A stretch of DNA of 64,000 nucleotides from Litsea cubeba. Its lineage: Eukaryota; Streptophyta; Magnoliopsida; Laurales; Lauraceae. Shown one piece after another: positions 54,044 through 64,000 of this stretch. A model generated the notes under the pieces. That model made no database searches. It saw only the letters and a program-made list of their open reading frames with translations, and was not told where the DNA came from. The translations under genes were made by a program, and so were the position numbers. The DNA lies in assembly GCA_012931725.1 (NCBI GenBank), contig CM022949.1, forward strand, positions 45,027,239 to 45,091,238, written 5' to 3'. Position 1 is the stretch's first letter, and the number at the start of each line of letters is the position of its first letter.

Positions 54044-57000
54044 TGTAAGATCCCGACCCCAGTGCTTTTGTTTAGCATTGTTTTAATCGTGGTTTAGCTT
54101 GTTAAATGAGATTTGATTCAGTTTGACCTTGTTTTCGAGTTTGATTGGATTTTTCCATAGCCTTGAAGACCGTTGACTTTGGTTTGACCCGGTCTTTATG
54201 ATATGTATTTTTATGGGAAATTACTTTTCATTTCTAAAAATTCTGGATTTGACGTATTTTGACTCATTTGATGAAGTTTAACAACTTTCATGTTTTGACC
54301 ATTTTGATTTGATGATCAGAAAATGCGTTTTTTCGAGGAAAAAGGGCAAAACCGACCTTTCACACTAAATCTGTCCATGAATTTCGAAAATTCCAGAAAT
54401 TGGGGAAAATATACTTTTTGGAAAGTAGATATTTCGCTGAGCATTTTTTTCTTCTTCGTCGTTTTCATTCGGGACCCGCAAACATTAGTTTCAGCTTTGG
54501 TAAGTTTGGGGCCCATGGGGCCCAGCCCATTTGTTCTATAAAACCACCATTGGGTCTCTTCTCTTCTCCCATTCTCTCATTTCCTGCAACAAGAGAGGGG
54601 TTAGGGTTTCTCCCAGCCCCCTTTCTCTCTCCTCATGTACCTCTTCTTCTTTGATGCTAAATGGAGAGTTGAGCCTCCCATCTTCTTCTCCTTCCTCTTA
54701 GCTTTCCATAGATGTCTTTTGCAAGAGATTTGGGCTAGGAGAGACCACCTTTCCGTGCATTTCTTCTTGGTTTGAGCTTTTATAAGGTGAGCAATGGATT
54801 TCTTTCTCCAAATCTTTGTTTTCCAAACCATTTTGAAGGGTTTTGTCATATATGGAATGGGTTTTCATTGAGATTTGCAATGGATGGATTTCTAGGGTTT
54901 CTTCTTAAGCTATTTTGGGGGTTTTATGATTTTGGAGCTTGAGGCTATAAGAGGACCATCATAGAGTGTTTTGCATCTTCTCTTGACTTAAGGCAAGTAG
55001 AATTTTCAACTAATATGATGTTTTCATGTTTCTTGTTTGGTTTCATGGCTTTTTCCTCATTATGTTCTAACCCTTTATGATTTATGGATTCACATTGAAT
55101 GAATGAACTAATGTATGTTGATTTCCACTTATGCTATTTTCTTATGATGTATTGGAAGTTTGGTTTCATTTTAGTCACTTTGATAATTTGCTTTCTTTGT
55201 ATTAATGGTGTTGTGTTCTAAGTATGGGAAAAACTTTGATTTTAAAAAGGGTTGTGTTTGATCAATTGGATAGATTTATGGATGGTGAATTGATGAGTTT
55301 GGAAGGTCAAGGAAGGGCCCAAAGGATCTAGGAACATTGTGTGAAAGTTTGGGAATGGAAAAGATCTCAAAAAAATTGGAAAAGAAAGAAAAAAGAGAAG
55401 GAAGAAGACAGCCAGGCTGGACTGGGCAGGCCCAGTCCGCTCGAGCGACCCAGCTACTGTCTGGGTCCGCTCGAGCGGACCTGGGTTCGCTCGAGCGAGG
55501 CCCAGCTCAGTCTGGGGCTGGTTTGGGCCCGATTTCGGATTTGTTTGTGGGCCGGATTGTTTGGGACTTCCTTGGGCCTGATTCAAATCGGTTTTTGGGC
55601 CATTTCAGATCTGATATTGGGTCGTCTTTGGGCCTGATATTGGACTGATTCAAAACTTGTTTCGTGGGCTTGGTTAAGGTTCAGTTTTGAGTTGTTTTAA
55701 AAATCAGTTTTGTGGGCCATTCAAGTTTGGTTTTGGGGCTGTTTTCAAGATTGTTTTGTGGGCCTGTTCAGGTTAGTTTGGGCTGCATTAAAAATCTGTT
55801 TTGTGGGCCTGGTTCAGGTTAGTCTTGGGTTGTTTTTTTTAAAGTATGTTTTGTGGGCCAATAAATGTTTAGCTTTGGGCTGTTTTTGAGATATGTTTAG
55901 TGGGCCATTCAAAGTTAGTTTTGGACTGTTTTAAGGATTGATTTGAGCCATGCTTTAAGGGCTGTTTTGGGTTAAATGAGTAGGCTATTTTGGACTTGGT
56001 TTAAGGCCAGCTAGGGGCCTGTTTTTAAGAGTTTTGACATTACTTTGATACTTGGAAATTGGTGAAATGGGAATGATGTGAGAATGTACATATGTGAAAT
56101 TATCCGGGAACCTTTCGTGTCTCAATGCGCACTTTATCATTTAAACATTATGGATTTTCATTGGCATCAAACACACTCTCTATCAATCAATGTTTAAAGG
56201 TTAAATGTGCATTGAGGTGGTTCCTTGGTAAGTCATTAAGTCATTCTCCACTGTCCATTCCATTTCAAGTCAGAAAAATGTATTTGTATTTGTATTTGTA
56301 TTTGTATTTGTTTTCTTTGGTGAACTAATTTAAATAGCGTCGATGATTTGTTATAAAATCATGTGGTTTTCCACGTTCGAAAGGATTGACCGTATGATTT
56401 TATACAAATCACCTTGATGCGTATTTGAACGGTTTACCATAGATATTCGTATGTTTTCTCCGATTCGATTTGAAAAGAGATTGGAGTATGTTCGTCACAT
56501 TCGGGATTTTTTCGATGAGACTATTGTTTTGATAAGGCTAGTGTTTGAAAATAAAAACCTCGAAGCAAGACGGGGCCAGAGCTATGTGGTGCGAGCCCAT
56601 GAGCCAAAGAGGCTATGATTCCGAAAACAAAACCCTGAGGCAAGACGGGGCCAGAGCTATGTGGTGCGAGCCCCTGAGCCAAAGGGATTAGTATTATGTT
56701 AGATTTGTATCAGTTCGAGTTTTGAAAACTAAAAGCACCACTAGGCTTAGGTCACCTTGTCGGGCTGATCACCCGGCTTGGGATCTTTAATTTGTCCGCC
56801 AGCTGCAGCTTGGATTCTGTCTGTACCGACCATGGCAACGGTTTTATCTGCCGGTCCCATTTGTATGGCTACGGTTCTGATTTCTGATCTGCCGGTCCCA
56901 TTTGTATGGCTACGGTTCTGATCCTATTTTTAGTACCACGTTCAGTGGCTACGCTCTGTCTGCTCTTATTACTTCGGTAATAGGAGGATTTAGCTATTTG

Positions 57001-57917
57001 TGGTTGCCAGTGTTTTATCTGTATATTGCTTTAGTTTATGATTCTCGTTGGTTATACTTTTTATGCTCAGATTTGTTTAATGTTTACGATATCGATCTTT
57101 ATTGTATTGTCGCTACTATTTAGGATTTGAAATGTATTTCCGACGATTAAATGTTTTAAGCAGGCTTTTAATCTTTCGAGATATTCGTACATCTGATATT
57201 GTTCTTTTACTTGTTTTGATATTTATGTTCGGTCTTTCGATCATTTTAGCATGCTTTATTGTCATTATTGTTTAGCCTATTTATTCGGTTTTACGATGAT
57301 TTCATCAGGTTTTATATATGTTCTTTTGTTCATATTATTTGTTTATTTGCTTGCCAGACCGTCGTGTCTGACCCTTTTTGTTTGGTGCCAGTTTCTTCTC
57401 TTTCTGGTTTTTAGGTGTTTGATCAGAGGAGGCGGTGGGACCGCCGGTCTGACGTGAGAGGCTGCCCATTGATATCATCTAGATGTCAAGTTTGGCACCG
57501 GAGTTCGTATCAAACCTTTGAGGGTAGTATTTATGTTTAGTTGGTTATATTTTTGTATGGCTATGTTAGCCTTTTTCTTTGGGTTTGTAATTAAGACATC
57601 TGTTAATTGTAACTTGAATATGTGGGAAATAATAGTTTGTTACTACCAGCTCAGTGTGTTGTGATTTATGGCTTGTGCCAGTCTTATTATGAGATGGCTT
57701 TATGACATTGGTGGCGTGCGACACGGAACCCGATGGCCACGGATTCCGAGTCGTAACACCATGTTTAGCTTCCGCGAAAGATATACTCTGATTGTGTTGG
57801 AACGTGATTATCCTCATTCACGCGGATCTTGGGAACTACAACAAAAAGTTTCAAATTATTCCAAAATTTCGCACCCCGAGATCGGTTCGCTGCAGGTCCC
57901 GGTTTCGGGGCGTGACA
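54044..57917 (+). repeat. LARD-like element, 5' LTR
   Basis: 3,874 bp. Features: a CT-rich presumed leader around 54540-54660 after 'tctataaaacc' (possible TATA box at about 54537); a cluster of 'cgctcgagcg' palindromes (55439-55500); a degenerate 45-50-bp repeat around 'tttgtgggcc' (55560-55960); and a pair of direct copies of 'gacggggccagagctatgtg' (56571 and 56649). Short open frames inside show no family features. Confidence 0.92.
55550..55960. repeat. Degenerate 45-50-bp minisatellite in the LTR
   Basis: The motif tttgtgggcc followed by 'ttcaggttagttttgggctg'-like sequence recurs at about 55708, 55755, 55800, 55850 and 55896. The same array is in the 3' LTR (about 61630-62030). Confidence 0.75.
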
Positions 57918-57921
57918 GGTT

Positions 57922-57933
57922 TGGTATCAGAGC
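57922..57933 (+). promoter_or_regulatory. LARD-like element primer-binding site
   Basis: tggtatcagagc lies four bases after the 5' LTR and is complementary to initiator tRNA-Met. Confidence 0.88.
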
Positions 57934-60087
57934 TGGTTAGTTTCTAGGAAATAAAACACTCTAGAGACATTAAGACGTGTGGTGAGGATTCGTTAGATTG
58001 TGTCGATTTGTTTTCTCGTGTTTTTGTTTCTTTGGATTTGAGTCGGCTTTTCTTTCAGTTCGGGAGATTTTGCTTGTCTTGTCTTTTAGTTCTTGTTGTT
58101 AGGAGATTTGGATGACCAAATTTCCTCCTTAGTGGTGGAGAATTTAAAGTCTCCATACTCTTGTTCAGTGTCTTTTGTCTGTGCTTGTGTCGGAGACTGA
58201 GAACCTCGTGGATTCAGTATGTTGTTTTCGGAGAACATCAGCAGACTTTCAGCCTTCAGCATTTTCAATGTGGTTATTGAGAGAAGACTTGTGCATTTGC
58301 CCGTCAGAGTTGGACTCGAGCAGTAGTTGAAGATCCCCTTTCAGCTAATCAAGGATCGTCATGCAGCGTACCAAGGTAAGTAAATGTGGAATTTTGGGGA
58401 ACTCCGACCATCTTTCCAAGATGAAGGACTGCAGGAGACACATTAGCTGTTGATTTTTTTATGAAGAGAGAAATGATTCTTAGTTAGCAAGACTAGAAGT
58501 TAGTACAAGAAACTCAAGGATTTCCCGGATTCAATGAGCCTCGTCATAGTTCTGGTTGAGAATTTCTGTAACTTGCAGCTTAGTCGGTGTAGTTGATTCA
58601 GCAAGGGAGTACCCCAGTGGTTTGGATGTCCATTTCTTATTTAAAATGATTTTCAGGATATTTTCATCTTTATTATGTTTTCCTTAATGTTTATGATTTA
58701 TCCGTGTAGTGTTTAGACAATGGATTTATGCATCTTCTTTAAGGCTTATTTTGAAATAAACTATGTTATATACTCTTTTCACTAGTCGCATGATTTCGTT
58801 TTTATGAGGATTTGTGTTATGAATTTTTATTTAATCTTCTTAAGACATTGTTACACAATGATCTTGAAATTTTGCTATTGTTTTAATTCTTTTAAATGTT
58901 GACAGCTACATTTCAAAACCTTAAAGATTTCAAAACTTTGTATGTGTTTGGCTGGAAATAGATTTCAACAAAATTTCATGTATGGTCATACTACATGCAA
59001 TTGATTTATTTTTGAAATCCTAATTTGAAATTGTTGAGTGTTTCAATGAATTGTTGGGTTGTGAAAACATAAATTTCAAAACAAATACCGCTGTTTCATA
59101 TTCAAACTTTGATAAACTTTCTTTATTAAGTTCTATTTGATAACTTGGAAGTTCAGCTTCTACTATGTTTTAAAATGATGAGATTTAACTAAGTAATTAT
59201 TTTAGTCACTATGTTTAAAATTTTAAGATTTGTTTCGCATTGAATGGAGTGAGTGGTAATAGCCTTTGGTTGGAGTTCAGAGGTGTATGAAGTGGGGAGT
59301 TGATGGATGTCCGGAGGTGTACTAGTTCAGTTGAGGACAAAGTTGGATCTACGAGAGAATCAACATCATTCAAGACTTGAATTGAAAGTTTCAGTTCTTC
59401 GGGGATTGACATCAGATTGGCAGATATGTTTTTGTTGATAACACTGTATCAGGTAAGAGATCAAGAGCAGCAAGTAGATAGAATCAGTTGTGGGCAAGAA
59501 TTCAGAGTACAGCATAGAAAGATTGGAAAATTGGAGTTGTGATTTCAGAATGAAGAAGGATTGACGGTATTCTTGGAGGCCAGAAGCCGATGATGCGTTC
59601 GAGGAATATAGTAAGAGCAAAGGTATGGAATTCCAGAATTTTCGGGATGAAGATTTTTCAGTGAAGGCATGTCTACGATCACATCTTCGTACAAGCGTCA
59701 GGAGCACCGTATACAGTTTTGAAGGACTTAAGCCACAGAATTCCAAGCTGATAGAAAGAGACAGAATTTGCAGTTCTTGGACTGACAGTGACTGATGAGT
59801 TAAGTAAAAGGATTGATCCAGTGCAAGACCTACAGATGACACCAAGGATACTTAGGAGTGTTGGGCACCAGTTTAGTCAGAGAAGTATGTTTTCGAACAG
59901 ATATGTGGAATAGTGTGAAGCCTTCAACCGAATCAGAGTGTTGTTGACCGTGCATCTCAACGTCAGGTTTGGTCAGAGGTTGTCTATCAGTCACCAAGGT
60001 CTAGCATAGGTTGTCAGCGTTTTCGTTTGTCTTTTGGGTTTTTGGTTTTGATTTGGTTTAAGCCATTGGGAGGACCAAATGGATTCT
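57934..60087 (+). other. LARD-like element internal region, non-coding
   Basis: About 2.15 kb without gag or pol motifs. The longest frame (59366-59845, minus) has no recognisable features. The sequence between 59400 and 60000 is purine-rich and could be the decayed end of a pol region, but no motif supports this. Confidence 0.7.
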
Positions 60088-60102
60088 AAGGGGGGGGGAG
60101 GA
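60088..60102 (+). promoter_or_regulatory. LARD-like element polypurine tract
   Basis: aaggggggggga directly precedes the 3' LTR. Confidence 0.88.
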
Positions 60103-63100
60103 TGTAAGATCCCGACCCCAGTGCTTTTGTTTAGCATTGTTTTAATCGTGGTTTAGCTTGTTAAGTGAGATTTGATTCAGTTTGACCTTGTTTTCGAGTT
60201 TGATTGGATTTTTCCATAGCCTTGAAGACCGTTGACTTTGGTTTGACCCGGTCTTTATGATATGTATTTTTATGGGAAATTACTTTTCATTTCTAAAAAT
60301 TCTGGATTTGACGTATTTTGACTCATTTGATGAAGTTTAACAACTTTCATGTTTTGACCATTTTGATTTGATGATCAGAAAATGCGTTTTTCGAGGAAAA
60401 AGGGCAAAACCGACCTTTCACACTAAATCTGTCCATGAATTTCGAAAATTCCAGAAATTGGGGAAAATATACTTTTTGGAAAGTAGATATTTCGCTGAGC
60501 ATTTTTTTCTTCTTCGTCGTTTTCATTCGGGACCCGCAAACATTAGTTTCAGCTTTGGTAAGTTTGGGGCCCATGGGGCCCAGCCCATTTGTTCTATAAA
60601 ACCACCATTGGGTCTCTTCTCTTCTCCCATTCTCTCATTTCCTGCAACAAGAGAGGGGTTAGGGTTTCTCCCAGCCCCCTTTCTCTCTCCTCATGTACCT
60701 CTTCTTCTTTGATGCTAAATGGAGAGTTGAGCCTCCCATCTTCTTCTCCTTCCTCTTAGCTTTCCATAGATGTCTTTTGCAAGAGATTTGGGCTAGGAGA
60801 GACCACCTTTCCGTGCATTTCTTCTTGGTTTGAGCTTTTATAAGGTGAGCAATGGATTTCTTTCTCCAAATCTTTGTTTTCCAAACCATTTTGAAGGGTT
60901 TTGTCATATATGGAATGGGTTTTCATTGAGATTTGCAATGGATGGATTTCTAGGGTTTCTTCTTAAGCTATTTTGGGGGTTTTATGATTTTGGAGCTTGA
61001 GGCTATAAGAGGACCATCATAGAGTGTTTTGCATCTTCTCTTGACTTAAGGCAAGTAGAATTTTCAACTAATATGATGTTTTCATGTTTCTTGTTTGGTT
61101 TCATGGCTTTTTCCTCATTATGTTCTAACCCTTTATGATTTATGGATTCACATTGAATGAATGAACTAATGTATGTTGATTTCCACTTATGCTATTTTCT
61201 TATGATGTATTGGAAGTTTGGTTTCATTTTAGTCACTTTGATAATTTGCTTTCTTTGTATTAATGGTGTTGTGTTCTAAGTATGGGAAAAACTTTGATTT
61301 TAAAAAGGGTTGTGTTTGATCAATTGGATAGATTTATGGATGGTGAATTGATGAGTTTGGAAGGTCAAGGAAGGGCCCAAAGGATCTAGGAACATTGTGT
61401 GAAAGTTTGGGAATGGAAAAAATCTCAAAAAAATTGGAAAAGAAAGAAAAAAGAGAAGGAAGAAGACAGCCAGGCTGGACTGGGCAGGCCCAGTCCGCTC
61501 GAGCGACCCACTGGGCCGCTCGAGCGACCCAGCTACTGTCTGGGTCCGCTCGAGCGGACCTGGGTTCGCTCGAGCGAGGCCCAGCTCAGTCTGGGGCTGG
61601 TTTGGGCCCGATTTCGGATTTGTTTGTGGGCCGGATTGTTTGGGACTTCCTTGGGCCTGATTCAAATCGGTTTTTGGGCCATTTCAGATTTGATATTGGG
61701 TCGTCTTTGGGCCTGATATTGGACTGATTCAAAACTTGTTTCGTGGGCTTGGTTAAGGTTCAGTTTTGAGTTGTTTTAAAAATCAGTTTTGTGGGCCATT
61801 CAAGTTTGGTTTTGGGGCTGTTTTCAAGATTGTTTTGTGGGCCTGTTCAGGTTAGTTTGGGCTGCATTAAAAATCTGTTTTGTGGGCCTGGTTCAGGTTA
61901 GTCTTGGGTTGTTTTTTTTAAAGTATGTTTTGTGGGCCAATAAATGTTTAGCTTTGGGCTGTTTTTGAGATATGTTTAGTGGGCCATTCAAAGTTAGTTT
62001 TGGACTGTTTTAAGGATTGATTTGAGCCATGCTTTAAGGGCTGTTTTGGGTTAAATGAGTAGGCTATTTTGGACTTGGTTTAAGGCCAGCTAGGGGCCTG
62101 TTTTTAAGAGTTTTGACATTACTTTGATACTTGGAAATTGGTGAAATGGGAATGATGTGAGAATGTACATATGTGAAATTATCCGGGAACCTTTCGTGTC
62201 TCAATGCGCAACTTTATCATTTAAACATTATGGATTTTCATTGGCATCAAACACACTCTCTATCAATCAATGTTTAAAGGTTAAATGTGCATTGAGGTGG
62301 TTCCTTGGTAAGTCATTAAGTCATTCTCCACTGTCCATTCCATTTCAAGTCAGAAAAATGTATTTGTGTTTGTATTTGTATTTGTATTTGTTTTCTTTGG
62401 TGAACTAATTTAAATAGCGTCGATGATTTGTTATAAAATCATGTGGTTTTCCACGTTCGAAAGGATTGACCGTATGATTTTATACAAATCACCTTGATGC
62501 GTATTTGAACGGTTTACCATAGATATTCGTATGTTTTCTCCGATTCGATTTGAAAAGAGATTGGAGTATGTTCGTCACATTCGGGATTTTTTCGATGAGA
62601 CTATTGTTTTGATAAGGCTAGTGTTTGAAAATAAAAACCTCGAAGCAAGACGGGGCCAGAGCTATGTGGTGCGAGCCCATGAGCCAAAGAGGCTATGATT
62701 CCGAAAACAAAACCCTGAGGCAAGACGGGGCCAGAGCTATGTGGTGCGAGCCCCTGAGCCAAAGGGATTAGTATTATGTTAGATTTGTATCAGTTCGAGT
62801 TTTGAAAACTAAAGGCACCACTAGGCTTAGGTCACCTTGTCGGGCTGATCACCCGGCTTGGGATCTTTAATTTGTCCGCCAGCTGCAGCTTGGATTCTGT
62901 CTGTACCGACCATGGCAACGATTTTATCTGCCGGTCCCATTTGTATGGCTACGGTTCTGATTTCTGATCTGCCGGTCCCATTTGTATGGCTACGGTTCTG
63001 ATCCTATTTTTAGTACCACGTTCAGTGGCTACGCTCTGTCTGCTCTTATTACTTCGGTAATAGGAGGATTTAGCTATTTGTGGTTGCCAGTGTTTTATCT

Positions 63101-63997
63101 GTATATTGCTTTAGTTTATGATTCTCGTTGGTTATACTTTTTATGCTCAGATTTGTTTAATGTTTACGATATCGATCTTTATTGTATTGTCGCTACTATT
63201 TAGGATTTGAAATGTATTTCCGACGATTAAATGTTTTAAGCAGGCTTTTAATCTTTCGAGATATTCGTACATCTGATATTGTTCTTTTACTTGTTTTGAT
63301 ATTTATGTTCGGTCTTTCAATCATTTTAGCATGCTTTATTGTCATTATTGTTTAGCCTATTTATTCGGTTTTACGATGATTTCATCAGGTTTTATATATG
63401 TTCTTTTGTTCATATTATTTGTTTATTTGCTTGCCAGACCGTCGTGTCTGACCCTTTTTGTTTGGTGCCAGTTTCTTCTCTTTCTGGTTTTTAGGTGTTT
63501 GATCAGAGGAGGCGGTGGGACCGCCGGTCTGACGTGAGAGGCTGCCCATTGATATCATCTAGATGTCAAGTTTGGCACCGGAGTTCGTATCAAACCTTTG
63601 AGGGTAGTATTTCTGTTTAGTTGGTTATATTTTTGTATGGCTATGTTAGCCTTTTTCTTTGGGTTTGTAATTAAGACATCTGTTAATTGTAACTTGAATA
63701 TGTGGGAAATAATAGTTTGTTACGACCAGCTCAGTGTGTTGTGATTTATGGCTTGTGCCAGTCTTATTATGAGATGGCTTTATGACATTGGTGGCGTGCG
63801 ACACGGAACCCGATGGCCACGGATTCCGAGTCGTAACACCATGTTTAGCTTCCGCGAAAAATATACTCTGATTGTGTTGGAACGTGATTATCCTCATTCA
63901 CGCGGATCTTGGGAACTACAACAAAAAGTTTCAAATTATTCCAAAATTTCGCACCCCGAGATCGGTTCGCTGCAGGTCCCGGTTTCGGGGCGTGACA
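60103..63997 (+). repeat. LARD-like element, 3' LTR
   Basis: 3,895 bp. It matches the 5' LTR except for about a dozen substitutions, two single-base indels and a 21-base insertion near 61511 that adds one more 'cgctcgagcgaccca' unit. Confidence 0.92.
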
Positions 63998-64000
63998 CTA

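Larger units (their letters stand above)
54044..63997 (+). mobile_element. Large non-coding LTR retrotransposon (LARD-like), full length
   Basis: LTRs lie at 54044-57917 (3,874 bp) and 60103-63997 (3,895 bp), both starting tgtaagatcccgacc and ending cggggcgtgaca. The internal region is only 2,185 bp, begins with an initiator-tRNA primer site and ends with a polypurine tract. The bases before the left LTR are ctagt; after the right LTR the window ends with cta, the first three bases of the same target duplication. No gag or pol homology was recognised, so it would depend on proteins of a relative. By eye only about a dozen substitutions separate the LTRs, so it is very young. Confidence 0.92.

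Noticed and set aside
54316..57460. Many open frames of 60-120 codons duplicated at 60347-63540
   Set aside because: They lie in both LTRs of a non-coding element and have no protein family features. Their duplication reflects the LTR pair, not gene duplication.
59366..59845. 159-codon open frame on the minus strand inside the LARD-like element
   Set aside because: No motif or family feature, biased composition, and the opposite strand of purine-rich sequence. It is treated as chance.
1..64000. CRISPR arrays, bacterial operons, riboswitches, organelle insertions
   Set aside because: No regularly spaced identical repeats, ribosome-binding-site-led operons or organelle genes were seen. All signals are of plant nuclear type.

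Overview
The window is nuclear DNA of a flowering plant. It contains intron-bearing plant genes, a mitochondrial-type PPR gene, Ty1/copia elements primed by initiator tRNA-Met, hAT elements, an Au-type SINE and many AT-rich microsatellites. The spacers are rich in 'gtggggcccac'-type sequence, which I associate weakly with magnoliids; the species is not identifiable from sequence alone. No prokaryotic, organellar, viral or CRISPR signal was seen. Almost everything is transposon or broken gene.

Layout. 1-2266: 3' part of an L1-type LINE whose poly(A) ends inside a PPR gene (2267-3578, minus). 3.7-5.2 kb: a foldback element and a 1010-bp hAT-like MITE with an 8-bp target duplication. 6829-30264 (minus): sixteen recognisable exons of a homologue of RST1 (RESURRECTION1, focadhesin-like). 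The gene order is intact but there are at least three nonsense codons, four frameshifts and an 11.36-kb transposon inside one exon. That transposon (10195-21553) is a three-level nest: hAT copy A on the outside, hAT copy B (12807-16541) inside A in opposite orientation, and a Ty1/copia element (17319-21210) inside the other half of A. 30.6-31.8 kb: a second hAT-like MITE and an RTE-type LINE tail. 33205-37173: a second, truncated copy of the same hAT-in-hAT nest, with an identical internal junction.

37.8-40.6 kb: a 1.26-kb tandem duplication, one copy carrying a MITE. 40.8-46 kb: two short secreted-peptide-like reading frames, the second (45662-45898) bracketed by inverted copies of its own promoter region. 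Foldback and tandem repeats, an En/Spm-type transposase remnant and a SINE with a 17-bp duplication also lie here. 46.5-47.1 kb: a 5'-truncated gene fragment resembling the BYPASS1/ROH1 (DUF793) family. 48.8-50.0 kb: a decayed hAT transposase of another lineage. 50191-54043 (minus): a Ty1/copia element interrupted in gag by a very young, non-coding LTR retrotransposon (54044-63997; LTRs of about 3.9 kb, internal region 2.2 kb) that ends three bases before the window edge.

How the parts relate. The host genes (PPR, RST1-like, BPS1-like fragment) are all disabled or truncated, and the transposons record a layered insertion history. No intact conserved protein-coding gene is certain; the best candidate for a live small gene is 45662-45898. 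The most unusual structures are the hAT-in-hAT composite present twice, the inverted promoter arms around the 45.7-kb gene, and two MITEs with the same core but different subterminal repeats.
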